From contig AP026073.1 in NCBI GenBank assembly GCA_024349765.1, forward strand, positions 7,006,001 through 7,070,000: DNA of 64,000 nucleotides, read 5' to 3'. The position numbers and the translations under genes were made by a program. Within the stretch, counting starts at the first letter, position 1. Each line of letters starts with the position of its first letter. Shown here piece after piece: positions 43,057 through 52,648 of this stretch. The DNA comes from Streptomyces nigrescens (GTDB lineage: Bacteria > Actinomycetota > Actinomycetes > Streptomycetales > Streptomycetaceae). The notes beneath the pieces are model-generated. The model made no database searches. It saw only the letters and a list, made by a program, of their open reading frames with translations, and was not told the origin of the DNA.

Positions 43057-45537
43057 GTGGCGGGCGAGTCCCCCGACATGTCGGAGCAGCGGAGCGGCCT
43101 GCGGCAGGCTTCGGGCGCGGGTACCGGTGCCGGTCGGCCTGCAGCCAGGGCCGGTACGGGTGTTGCCGGCGGCAGGGACAGTGGTTCCGGCGCCGTCGCC
43201 GCTGACGGCGGTCGGGGCGAGGGGCGACCAGCCGGTGCCGCGGCCGGAGACGGTGCGACCGGCGCTGCCGGTTCGGGAACCGGGGGTTCCGGGGCGGCCC
43301 GACAGAGCGCGGACGGCGGCCGTCCGGATCCAAGGCTGGCTGTGCGTGACGGCGCGGCCGGTGCCGCCGGCAAGGCCGGCGGGGCGCCTGCGTCCGCGTC
43401 GGCGAAGGCCGGTGACGGCGAGGGCACCCAGGCATCGATGGAAGCCGACCGAGCCGATAACCACGAGGGCACCCAGGCATCGACGGAGGCCGACGGGGCT
43501 GATAACGGCAAGGCTGGTCAGTCGGCCGGGCCCGCGAAGCCCGGCGCCACCGGTAGCGGCAAGGCCGAACAGGACACTGCTGCCTCCGGCGCCTCGAAGG
43601 CCGGCGCCGCCGATGGCGCCAGTGCGGCCGAGGCGGGTGCGGCGTCCGGCGCGGCAGGCGACGGCAAGGCCGATCAGGCTCCCGGGAAGCCCGGCGCCAC
43701 CGGTGGTGGCAAGGCTGACCAGGCGACCGCGGTGTTCGGTGCTGTGAAGTCCGGCATCGTCGAAGGCGGTAAGGCCGAGCAGGCCACCGACAAGCCCGGC
43801 GCCGCCAGCAGCGGTAAGGCCCCCGAGGGCGAGGCCAAGTCCGGGCCCGAGGCTGCCTCCTGGGGGGCCGGTGCAGACGGTGACGACAAGCCCAAGGAGG
43901 ACTCCCGGCTCAAGACCGCCGTCGCCGAGGCCGAGGGCGACAGCGACGGCGATGACAAGGCGGGCTCGGTCGATCAGGCCACCCAGCTGCTTGCGGCCCC
44001 CAAGCCGGCGGCGGCCGGCTCCGCCGACCAGCCCACCGGGCTGCTCAAGGCTCCCGCCAACCCGGACTCCGAGTCCGAGCGCACCAGCCAGTTCATCCCG
44101 CTGAAGAAGGACGACGCCCCGGCGCCGAAGCCGCTCAAGGCCCCCAAGCCGGAGGCCAAGCCCAAGGCGAGACCGTCGGCTCCTCCGAAGCCGGCGTCAG
44201 CTCCTCCCGCCGGCTCTCCGGCGGAGCCTCAGGCTCCGCTTGACCTGCTCGCCCAGCTGACGAACACTCCGCCCCCACCGGAGACTTTGGTGCGCACGGT
44301 GGTGCGCCGGGTGAAGATCTGGACGCCGCTGGTGGTGCTCCTCGGGATCATCTTCGTGGTCGTGCAGACGATGCGCCCGCTGCCTGACCCGAAACTGGCG
44401 ATCGCCGGCAAACCGTCCTCCGTCTTCGAGGGCGACACGCCGTCGCTGTCCTGGCCCCCTGAGGGCCAGGCGATCGTGGACGTCGACGGCCTCGGCCGGG
44501 TCGGCTCCTACGGTGAGATGAAGCCGCTGCCCATCGGCAGTGTGGCCAAGGTGATGACGACGTACATCATCCTGCGTGACCACCCGCTGAAGAAGGGTGA
44601 GGACAAGCCCCTGATCGACGTCGACCAGAAGGCCGAGGACGACTTCATCAACGGTGTCAGGCAGAAGGAGTCGGTCGTCGAGGTCCACAAGGGTCAGAAG
44701 ATCTCCGAGAAGGAGGCCCTCCAGGCCGTCATGCTGCCGTCCGCGAACAACGTCGCGCGGCTGCTGGCCCGCTGGGATGCGAGCACTGAGGCGGCGTTCA
44801 TCAAGAAGATGAACGACACCGCCAAGGAGCTCGGCATGACGAACACCACCTACACCGACGCGAGCGGCCTCCTGGAGAGCACCGTCAGTACGGCCGAGGA
44901 CCAGGTGAAGCTGGGCAAGAAGGCGATGCGGGACCCGGTCTTCCGGGAGATCTCCAAGGCGACCGAGTACCACTCCACGACCGCCTCCGGGAAGGGCAGC
45001 GGCCTCGCCTACCAGAAGACGCAACGCAACTTCAACAAGCTTGTCCCCATGTACGGCGTCGTCGGTATCAAGACCGGTTCCACGACCAAGGCCGGCGGCA
45101 ACCTGCTCTTCGCCGCGGAGAAGAAGGTCGGCAGCTCCACGCAGCTGATCATCGGCGCGGTCTTCGGGCAGCACAAGGCCCCGATCATCGACACCACCAC
45201 CGCCTACAGCAAGCAGCTCATCCTGGCCGTGGGCAAGGTGCTGACCACCAGCACCGTCGTGAAGAAGGGCGCGGTCGTCGGCCACGTCGACGACGGCCTG
45301 GGCGGAACGACCCCGCTCGTGGCGACCCACGATCTGACGGCGGTCGGCTGGCCCGGCCTCAAGGTCGACCTGAAGCTCACCGCCGGGGGCAAGGCCCTCC
45401 CGCACACGGCGAAGGCCGGTACGCAGGTCGGGGAGCTGACCGCGGGTGGCGGCATGGGTGAGGTGAAGGTGCCCGTGGTGCTGCAGAAGAACCTCGCCGA
45501 GCCGTCGTTCGGCGCGAAGCTGACACGAGTCTCCTGA
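43057..45537 (+). CDS. D-alanyl-D-alanine carboxypeptidase with giant disordered N-terminus
   Basis: 826 residues. Residues 1-415 are Gly/Ala/Lys/Asp-rich low complexity with repeated GKADQA and GKPGATGGGKA-like units, predicted cytoplasmic. One membrane helix (PLVVLLGIIFVVVQTM, about 422-440) precedes an extracellular peptidase S11 domain with S495-V-A-K498, S562-A-N564 and K672-T-G674. It trims the terminal D-Ala of peptidoglycan stem peptides. The start is GTG behind GAGGAG; ATG 43078 is an alternative. Its position between the two tRNA-Thr att copies is unusual for a cell-wall enzyme. Confidence 0.9.
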   Translation: MAGESPDMSEQRSGLRQASGAGTGAGRPAARAGTGVAGGRDSGSGAVAADGGRGEGRPAGAAAGDGATGAAGSGTGGSGAARQSADGGRPDPRLAVRDGAAGAAGKAGGAPASASAKAGDGEGTQASMEADRADNHEGTQASTEADGADNGKAGQSAGPAKPGATGSGKAEQDTAASGASKAGAADGASAAEAGAASGAAGDGKADQAPGKPGATGGGKADQATAVFGAVKSGIVEGGKAEQATDKPGAASSGKAPEGEAKSGPEAASWGAGADGDDKPKEDSRLKTAVAEAEGDSDGDDKAGSVDQATQLLAAPKPAAAGSADQPTGLLKAPANPDSESERTSQFIPLKKDDAPAPKPLKAPKPEAKPKARPSAPPKPASAPPAGSPAEPQAPLDLLAQLTNTPPPPETLVRTVVRRVKIWTPLVVLLGIIFVVVQTMRPLPDPKLAIAGKPSSVFEGDTPSLSWPPEGQAIVDVDGLGRVGSYGEMKPLPIGSVAKVMTTYIILRDHPLKKGEDKPLIDVDQKAEDDFINGVRQKESVVEVHKGQKISEKEALQAVMLPSANNVARLLARWDASTEAAFIKKMNDTAKELGMTNTTYTDASGLLESTVSTAEDQVKLGKKAMRDPVFREISKATEYHSTTASGKGSGLAYQKTQRNFNKLVPMYGVVGIKTGSTTKAGGNLLFAAEKKVGSSTQLIIGAVFGQHKAPIIDTTTAYSKQLILAVGKVLTTSTVVKKGAVVGHVDDGLGGTTPLVATHDLTAVGWPGLKVDLKLTAGGKALPHTAKAGTQVGELTAGGGMGEVKVPVVLQKNLAEPSFGAKLTRVS

Positions 45538-45551
45538 CGGGTGGACATGGG

Positions 45552-45589
45552 CCGGGCCCCGGTACGCGCTGGCGCGTACCGGGGCCCGG
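45552..45589 (+). terminator. Terminator of the carboxypeptidase gene
   Basis: Perfect 18-bp stem (45552-45569 and 45572-45589) with a 2-nt centre followed by TTGTGTT, 14 bp past the stop. Confidence 0.88.
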
Positions 45590-45631
45590 TTGTGTTGCGG
45601 GGGCTCAGCTGCAGTGGCCCTGTGTGGGTTC

Positions 45632-45721
45632 TCAGCAGTCTCCGGCGAACTTCACCGAGGCATTGTTGTTGTACGTGTTCTTCAAGGGACCCGAACCGGG
45701 GAGGTGGCTAAAGCCGTGGAG
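45632..45721 (-). pseudogene. 3' fragment of a small secreted-protein gene
   Basis: The minus strand encodes GFSHLPGSGPLKNTYNNNAS followed by VKFAGDC and a stop. This resembles the C-terminal end of peptidase-inhibitor I36-like or related small secreted proteins. No start, signal peptide or RBS is left upstream. Low confidence in the family name. Confidence 0.4.
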
Positions 45722-45975
45722 CCGACCGCCCCCACCCCCGGCCTCGTCTTTCGCCCCTTGTGGGCGCGGGCGGCGACGGCGCGCGGCCCGGTGACGAAGG
45801 CGAGGAGGGCGGCGCGGCGGCGACGGCCGGCGCCGCCGCGCGTGCGTGGCACCTCTGATCTGTGATCTGACTGCTTGCAGTTTCAGGAGGCCGGGAACGT
45901 CAACGCCCCTACGTCAACGTGCGGTGCACTCCTGAAGTGCCCCTACCGTGGGGCCGGGGAGCGAGCGCAGCGAAC

Positions 45976-46059
45976 CTTGATGAAGTAGGGAAAGTTCTAT
46001 CGCGCCGGCGTCAGTTGCTTGATGAAGTAGGGAAAGTTCTATCGCGCCGGCGTCAGTTG
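45976..46059. repeat. 42-bp tandem duplication
   Basis: Two perfect adjacent copies of a 42-bp unit beginning CTTGATGAAGTAGGGAAAGT. The second copy contains the last codons and stop of the Nudix fragment. Confidence 0.95.
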
Positions 46060-46305
46060 CTTGCCGTCGTGGCTTCGTACGTGAGGGCCCGCTCCGTCCA
46101 GGGCGTCCAGGAAGCGGAGCGCGTAGACCTCGGACATGGACTCTGCCACCTCGTCCGGCGTGAGCCAGGTGACTGCCGTCGCCTCGCTGGAGGTTCGTTC
46201 CTCGCTGCCGACCGGCTTGCAGCGGAAGACCTGGGCGACGATGCCGCGCGTTGTGTTCTTGTAGACCCCGGTGAGCTCGTCGACCTCGACGTGGATGCCC
46301 GTCGC
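46039..46305 (-). pseudogene. NUDIX hydrolase, C-terminal fragment
   Basis: The minus strand gives about 86 residues (GIHVEVDELTGVYKNTTRG, IVAQVFRCKPVG, VTWLTPDEVAESMSEVYALR) matching the second half of Nudix hydrolases. The catalytic Nudix box that should precede them is gone; the frame instead runs antisense into integrase sequence at about 46300. Truncated by a rearrangement. Confidence 0.7.
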
Positions 46306-47151
46306 CTCTACCTCGTGCCCCTGCTCGGTACGAAGCGGCTGGAGACCCTCGGCCCGCGTCACGTCCGGGTGTTCCTCGCCGAGGTCGCCCGCAAGTCCTC
46401 CCCCGCCACGGCCAAGGAAGCTCACCGCGTGCTCCGTACGGCCCTGACAGCAGCCACCCGGGAGGAGTTGGTCACGCGGAACGTTGCCTCGCTCGTAGAG
46501 GCCCCCAAGGTCGTCAGCCGCGAGACAACGCCCTGGACGCTGGACGAGACGCTGACGTTCCTCGAAAAGGCCCGTCGCGATCCGCTCTACGCCGCCTCCG
46601 TCCTCGCCATCGCCATGGGCCTGCGCCGCGGTGAGGTCCTCGGGCTGCGCTGGTCGGACGTGGATCTCGACGGCCGGGTGATCCGCATCAGCAACCAGGT
46701 GCAGCGCATCGGCGGCGAGCTGTACCAGGACACCGCCAAGACCGGGAAGATCCGCCCCGTACCACTCCCCCTGATCTGCCTGGCCGCGCTCCGCTGGCAC
46801 CGGCTCCGTCAGACCCACGAGGCAGAGAAGCGGGGCACCGCGCTGAGCTCAGCCGGCCTCGTCTTCACCACCCGCTCCGGTCGCCCCGTCGAGCCGCGGA
46901 ATCTGAACCGCTCCTTCTCCCGGCTCACGGCCTCGGCGGGCCTCCGCCCGATCCGTCTGCACGACGCCCGGCACGGCTGCGCCACCCTGCTCACCGCGGC
47001 CGGCGTGGCTCCGCGCGTGCTGATGGAGATCCTCGGGCACAGCCAGATCAGCATGGCCATGGACGTCTACACGCATGTGGCGCAGGACACACAGCGGGAA
47101 GCGATCAGCCACATGGACCGGCTGCTGAAGCGGCGGATCGCTCGTGAGTGA
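46297..47151 (+). pseudogene. Tyrosine integrase, 5'-truncated
   Basis: About 284 codons: part of the SAM-like core-binding domain (LYLVPLLGTKRLETLGPRHVR) and a complete catalytic domain with Arg in GLRRGEVLGLRWSDV, HDARHGCATLL, the GHS motif and the Tyr in MAMDVYTHVAQ. The first 60-70 residues (AP2-like arm-binding domain) and a start are missing, cut at the Nudix fragment junction. It sits next to tRNA-Thr, as expected for a site-specific integrase, but is unlikely to work. Confidence 0.75.
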
Positions 47152-47184
47152 TCGCTGACGGCGTTGATGTCATCCGTAGATGTC

Positions 47185-47219
47185 AGAAGCCCCAGGCCAC
47201 CAACCGGCCAGGGGCTTCT
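47185..47219. terminator. Terminator between integrase and tRNA-Thr
   Basis: AGAAGCCCC-A-GGCC...GGCC-A-GGGGCTTCT stem with one mismatch and TTCTTGCC after it; homologous to 41956-41990. Confidence 0.8.
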
Positions 47220-47236
47220 TGCCTGTTCAAGCTCAG

Positions 47237-47310
47237 AGCCCCCTGTCGGATTCGAACCGACGACCTTCGCTTTACAAGAGCGGTGCTCTGACCAGCTGAG
47301 CTAAGGAGGC
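47237..47310 (-). tRNA. tRNA-Thr (anticodon TGT)
   Basis: 74 nt on the minus strand. The acceptor stem GCCTCCT pairs with AGGGGGC; the D-arm GCTCAGCTGGTCAGAGC, the anticodon loop CTTGTAA and the T-arm GTCGG-TTCGAAT-CCGAC are standard. CCA is not encoded. The outermost anticodon-stem pair is C-A, a small oddity. Its 3' half is duplicated at 42006-42048. Confidence 0.95.
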
Positions 47311-47422
47311 GTGCCGGAAGAAGTGTACCCAGGCGGGCCGGGTGCGGGGCTCCTCAATTTGATGGGGCCGGACTACTGACACCGGGGGCCGCCGCGGGTA
47401 GCGTCACGGGGAAGTCCGCATC

Positions 47423-47438
47423 AGTGGACTACACCACT
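47423..47438. promoter_or_regulatory. DasR-responsive element (dre) before msiK
   Basis: AGTGGACTACACCACT matches the palindromic dre consensus AGTGGTCTAGACCACT in 14 of 16 positions, 51 bp upstream of the msiK ATG. Confidence 0.8.
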
Positions 47439-47489
47439 CCTTTTACTCGGATCGTCCGGCACGTTCCTGCCGGTGAAGGGACTCTCACC

Positions 47490-48626
<1,137 letters not shown>

Positions 48627-48677
48627 GCGGGGCTGAGCCGGACTGAGCAGCCACCCGGAGCGGGTGTGCGTGTGAGT

Positions 48678-48712
48678 GGTGGCGGTGACGGGTAGGACCC
48701 GGCACCGCCACC
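48678..48712 (+). terminator. Terminator of msiK
   Basis: 10-bp stem GGTGGCGGTG/CACCGCCACC enclosing a second stem CGGGT-AGG-ACCCG, 52 bp after the stop. Confidence 0.8.
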
Positions 48713-48867
48713 GCTGCGTTCCCGGCCGTACGGCGCTCGCCACACAGGGACAGAACGGGCTTTTCGTACCAGTGCGTCAACATCACTACTGGACCGACGA
48801 GGCATTACGTCGCTCGATAAGGTGACCAAATGTCGCCAAATCATCACTCCTCGCTACCATCACGACC

Positions 48868-49284
48868 GTGAACTCCGCAGCCCGCCGCATCGGCAGAACC
48901 CTCGCTCTCGTCCTCCCCGTCGTCCTCGTACTCTCCGGGACCCTCGCGGTCACCCGGGTCCCGTGGGCGACGACGGCCACCGACTCCCAGATGCTGACCG
49001 CGTCCGCCGGGAAGGCCTCCACCAAGGCCAACCCGGTCGCCCCCCAGGAGGCCCTGCGCAAGCGCCTCCTGGTCGAGCTCCAGGAGAAGGACCCCGGCGT
49101 CGCCCTCACCGACCTCCAGAAGGCGACCACCAAGCACCCCTCGCTCGCCAGGCACTGCGCCTCGATCGCACGTGACCTCGGCCGGGCCGCGGTCGCCAAG
49201 TACGGTGCCGCGCACCGCGCCCAGGCCTACTCCCGTCCGGTCTGCGACACCTCCTTCGCCACCGGCGTCGCGGGCGCCCAGTGA
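48868..49284 (+). CDS. Small exported hypothetical protein
   Basis: 138 residues, GTG start. A hydrophobic signal or anchor (TLALVLPVVLVLSGTLAVT, about 10-28) is followed by a mostly helical mature region (ALRKRLLVELQEKDPGVALT, HCASIARDLGRAAVAKYGA) with two Cys that could pair. I do not recognise the family. The layout looks like a secreted or membrane-tethered helical domain; the gene lies between msiK and the nucleotidyltransferase. Confidence 0.75.
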   Translation: MNSAARRIGRTLALVLPVVLVLSGTLAVTRVPWATTATDSQMLTASAGKASTKANPVAPQEALRKRLLVELQEKDPGVALTDLQKATTKHPSLARHCASIARDLGRAAVAKYGAAHRAQAYSRPVCDTSFATGVAGAQ

Positions 49285-49341
49285 CCGTGCCCCGCCCCGC
49301 GTAGCCACCGACCGCTCCTCGCACCCCATAGGGTGCGAACC

Positions 49342-50070
49342 ATGACAGGCGCCCAGCATTCGTACCCCACGCAGGCCGTGGTCCTGGCCGGCGGCCAGGG
49401 CTCGCGTCTCCGCCCGTACACCGATGACCGCCCCAAGCCGATGGTCGAGATTCCCGGAACCGGAACCCCGATCATCGGCCATCAGCTGAACTGGCTGGCC
49501 GACGAGGGCGTGACCGATGTCGTCATCTCCTGCGGTCATCTCGCCGAAGTGCTCCAGGAGTGGCTGGACCACGCCCAACTCCCCCTGCGCGTCACGACGG
49601 TGGTCGAGACCGAGCCGCTGGGCCGCGGCGGTGGCCTCAAGTACGCGGCCGGCTCGCTGCCCCGCCCGGACGAACCCTGGTACGCCACCAACGGCGACAT
49701 CTGGACCCGCTTCCCGCTGCGCGAGATGGCGGCCTTCCACCACGAACGCGACGCCGAGGCCACGCTGGCGCTGGCCCGCCCCCGCATCCCCTGGGGAGCC
49801 GTGGAGACCGACGCGTTCGGGCACGTACTGGACTTCATCGAGGCGCCGCCCTCCCCGTACCTCATCAACGCCGGCGTCTACGTCTTCTCCGCCGCCTTCA
49901 CGGACCTGCTGCCGGTACGCGGCGACCACGAGCGCATGACCTTCCCCCGCCTCGCCCGCGAACGCCGACTGGCCGGCTACCCGCTTCCGCACGGCGCGTA
50001 CTGGCGCGCCATCGACACGGCCAAGGACCTCGCCGAGGCCGCCAAGGAACTGAGCGCCCAGGGGCGTTGA
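49342..50070 (+). CDS. Sugar-phosphate nucleotidyltransferase
   Basis: 242 residues, Rossmann-like nucleotidyltransferase: the signature VVLAGGQGSRLRPYTDDRPK, KPMVEI with the phosphate-binding Lys, and NGDIW with the metal-binding Asp. It lacks the C-terminal left-handed beta-helix of GlmU/ManC types, so it resembles short NDP-mannose/glucose pyrophosphorylases (RmlA/HddC-like). It would activate a hexose-1-phosphate; the sugar is unknown. ATG at 49342 is taken rather than a GTG three codons earlier. Confidence 0.88.
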   Translation: MTGAQHSYPTQAVVLAGGQGSRLRPYTDDRPKPMVEIPGTGTPIIGHQLNWLADEGVTDVVISCGHLAEVLQEWLDHAQLPLRVTTVVETEPLGRGGGLKYAAGSLPRPDEPWYATNGDIWTRFPLREMAAFHHERDAEATLALARPRIPWGAVETDAFGHVLDFIEAPPSPYLINAGVYVFSAAFTDLLPVRGDHERMTFPRLARERRLAGYPLPHGAYWRAIDTAKDLAEAAKELSAQGR

Positions 50071-50266
50071 GGGCTCGCGGGTGACCCCGTACGCCGCGGC
50101 CGACCCACGCGCCCCCTACGCGGCCTGAACGCCCCTGAGCGGCCACTGCAGCCTCCCGGCCGCCCGTCGGCCCACCGGGGCTCGCCCTCGCCACGTACGC
50201 GCGCCTGACGGTCGCACGCGGCGCTCCGCGGAGCCATACGCAGGTGTTCGGGGCGGCCGGTGCGAC

Positions 50267-50605
50267 TCAGCTGTTCGCTTCGGACCAGGCGTTGAACGCG
50301 ACGGCCCAGGCCATGACGTTCTGGGCCTTCTTCGCCGAGACCTTCACCGTTGCGCTGTCTCCGTCCGCTGCACACACCACGACGGACAGTGCGCCGGTCT
50401 TCTTCTTCAACGCGAAGGCGAACACGCCGGTCACGAACAGTCGGGTCACGGTGACCCGCTTGCCCGTGCCGTCGATGGTCTGGACGGTCGCGCCCCTCGC
50501 GGGAGCCCGCCACTGGTTGACCCTCAGGGTTCCGTCGCCGTCGAGGTATATCGGTGCACCGCGAGGCGGCCGAGGTGGCTCCGGAGCAGGCTTCTGAGAC
50601 GACAT
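50267..50605 (-). CDS. Hypothetical beta-rich protein
   Basis: 112 residues. The N-terminal 18 are Pro-rich, then comes a compact basic domain with alternating hydrophobic residues (VTVTRLFVTGVFAFALKKK, GALSVVVCAADGDSATVKV) that looks like a small beta-barrel. The C-terminus is an aromatic helix (VMAWAVAFNAWSEANS). No signal peptide. Family not recognised; ATG at 50605. Confidence 0.65.
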   Translation of the reverse strand: MSSQKPAPEPPRPPRGAPIYLDGDGTLRVNQWRAPARGATVQTIDGTGKRVTVTRLFVTGVFAFALKKKTGALSVVVCAADGDSATVKVSAKKAQNVMAWAVAFNAWSEANS

Positions 50606-50738
50606 GGCGGGCCCCATTCGCTGGTCGGTCAGCACATGATGCCCGCGCCACAAAAGCCGTGTGCCGATATTGCCGATCCGTGATTCCGGCCGCGCCCCGC
50701 ACACTGCGCCCCGTACCGCGGCAACCGCCCCACACACC

Positions 50739-50768
50739 GCCGCCCACCCCCCGAAGGGGGTGGGCGGC
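50739..50768. terminator. Hairpin downstream of the DoxX gene
   Basis: Perfect 13-bp stem GCCGCCCACCCCC with CGAA tetraloop and GGGGGTGGGCGGC. It lies about 50 bp past the doxX-like stop (minus strand). Confidence 0.8.
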
Positions 50769-50814
50769 GGCAAAACCCAGGGGGTGGGCGGCGAGGAGCC
50801 CCCTGATCAGGAGC

Positions 50815-52449
50815 TCAGCCCAGCAGCCCGCCCAGTGTGCTTCCGCGGCTGCCAGAGTCGCCGGAGCCGGCCGAGCCCGTGGAGTCCGTGCCGGTCGTGC
50901 CGCCGCCGGTGCCGCCCGCGGAGGGGGCGTGGGTCGGGACGGGGACGCGGGTCGGGACGGTCTGCTGCGGGGCGCTGGTGGTCGCGCCGGGCTGCTGCGA
51001 GAGGCCGCTGGTGGAGCCCGTCGAACGGCCGGTGCCCGGCGTCGACGCGGACGGGCGGGGCTTGTGGGCCTTGTGCGAGGCGCCCGCGGACGGCGTGCCG
51101 GCGCGGGAGGAGGCGCTGCCGGGGTGGTGCCGGCCCGGCCGGGTGGCGTCCTTGCCGGGGCGGGGCAGTGGCGAGCCGGGCAGGTTGTTGATCGCGGGCT
51201 CACCGGGCCGCGGCACGGGCGTGACCGTCGCGGACCGTACGGCGCCGCCGAGCAGCGAGCCGATGAGCAGGGTCAGCCCGGCCACCATCGTGGTCATCAT
51301 CGCGCCGCGGCGCAGCACCCGGCGGCGCAGGTCGGCGACCTCCACGCGGGGCCCGAGCCGCCGCCACGCCTCGCCGGCCAGCCGGGCGTCCATGGAGTAG
51401 ACGGGCGCGCCCGCGATGATCAGCGGGCTCCAGGCGGCGAGGTAGATGATGTCGGGCGCGTCGTAGGCGGGGACCGTGCGCCAGCTGACGGTCATCAGCA
51501 GGGCGGCGGAGAGCAGCGCGCCGATCGACGCGGCGAGCCGCTGCCACAGTCCGCACATGGTCAGGACGCCGACGACGACCTGGAGGAAGGCGACGGTCAG
51601 GCCGGCGCCCACGGGGTGGGCGACGGCGAAGTCGCGCAGCGGTACGGCCAGCGCCCACGGGTCGAGCGACAGCAGCCACTTGACCATCGAGCCGCGCTCC
51701 CCGCCGTCGAAGTAGACGGGGTCGCAGAGCTTGCCCATGCCGGCGTAGACGGAGATCAGGCCGAGGAAGATCCGCAGCGGGAGGAGGACCACGCCGAGGT
51801 TCATCCGGCGGCCCGGGTAGTAGGCGTGCCGGACGGTGTCGGCGCCACGACGGCGGGACCCGGTGTCGTAGGGGTCCCGGGCCTCGAAGTGGTCGTCGTC
51901 GTAGCCGTCCTCGGCGGGGCCGCGGCCGCCGTAGGCGGGGCGGTAGGGGGGCGCGCCGCTGTTGTCGGCGTAGGCGCTGACCACCGGGCGTACGCCGCGC
52001 AGCAGGGTGCGGTCGGATTCGGCGGGGCCGCGCTGGCCGATCACGGTCTGGGCGGGGGCGGACTCGTCGAGCCGGACCCGCGGCAGGACCTGGGTCGTGC
52101 CGACGTCGTCGCCCTGGCCGCCGTCGAGGCCGATGCCCGTGTCGCGCACCGCGTGCAGGAGTTGGGTGGTGGCGCCGGCCGTGCCGCCCGGCGTGGTGCG
52201 GCCGCTCCACACCACGGGAGCCCGGCGTCTGGCACCGGAGGACGGTGCGCGGACGGCGGGGATGCGCGCGGTGTCGGCCATGGCGTCACCCGCCATGGGC
52301 GCGGCGAGCTGTACGCGGAAGCTGGCGTGGTTGACGATGACCTGCGCGGGATCGCACGGCACCTTGACCGAGCTCAGGCCCGGCTCGTCATCGAAGCCCG
52401 GCGAGCGTCCCCCCGTAGGCGTGCGGGGTGTTCTGGTGTCCACGCTCAT
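50815..52449 (-). CDS. DoxX family membrane protein with disordered ends
   Basis: 544 residues. A long soluble N-terminus (about 1-215) with acidic/aromatic segments is followed by a DoxX domain of four to five helices (MNLGVVLLPLRIFLGLISVY, AGMGKLCDPVYF). The C-terminal 120 residues are Ser/Thr/Pro-rich and probably extracytoplasmic. DoxX-type proteins are linked to thiol/redox stress at the membrane in actinobacteria. Much longer than minimal DoxX (about 140 residues), a form seen in other Streptomyces. Single gene, ATG at 52449. Confidence 0.85.
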   Translation of the reverse strand: MSVDTRTPRTPTGGRSPGFDDEPGLSSVKVPCDPAQVIVNHASFRVQLAAPMAGDAMADTARIPAVRAPSSGARRRAPVVWSGRTTPGGTAGATTQLLHAVRDTGIGLDGGQGDDVGTTQVLPRVRLDESAPAQTVIGQRGPAESDRTLLRGVRPVVSAYADNSGAPPYRPAYGGRGPAEDGYDDDHFEARDPYDTGSRRRGADTVRHAYYPGRRMNLGVVLLPLRIFLGLISVYAGMGKLCDPVYFDGGERGSMVKWLLSLDPWALAVPLRDFAVAHPVGAGLTVAFLQVVVGVLTMCGLWQRLAASIGALLSAALLMTVSWRTVPAYDAPDIIYLAAWSPLIIAGAPVYSMDARLAGEAWRRLGPRVEVADLRRRVLRRGAMMTTMVAGLTLLIGSLLGGAVRSATVTPVPRPGEPAINNLPGSPLPRPGKDATRPGRHHPGSASSRAGTPSAGASHKAHKPRPSASTPGTGRSTGSTSGLSQQPGATTSAPQQTVPTRVPVPTHAPSAGGTGGGTTGTDSTGSAGSGDSGSRGSTLGGLLG

Positions 52450-52648
52450 CTAACCGAGTGACCCGCGGTTAAGACACTGCCTTGACCGGGTCGATCTGTC
52501 CGAGACCCGTCAAAAGATCACGGGATGCGGGATGAGCGTCCAAAAGCCGCACGGAGGGTCAGGTTGTGCCCCAGGGTGAGGAGGGGCGGGGCGCGGAGCC
52601 GTGGGCCCCGGGGGCGTACGCGGACGTACGCCCCCGGGCCGCGGACGG

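Noticed and set aside
45590-45865. 91-codon plus-strand frame after the carboxypeptidase
   Set aside because: Begins inside the terminator region, no RBS, Arg/Ala-rich tail typical of non-coding GC-rich DNA.
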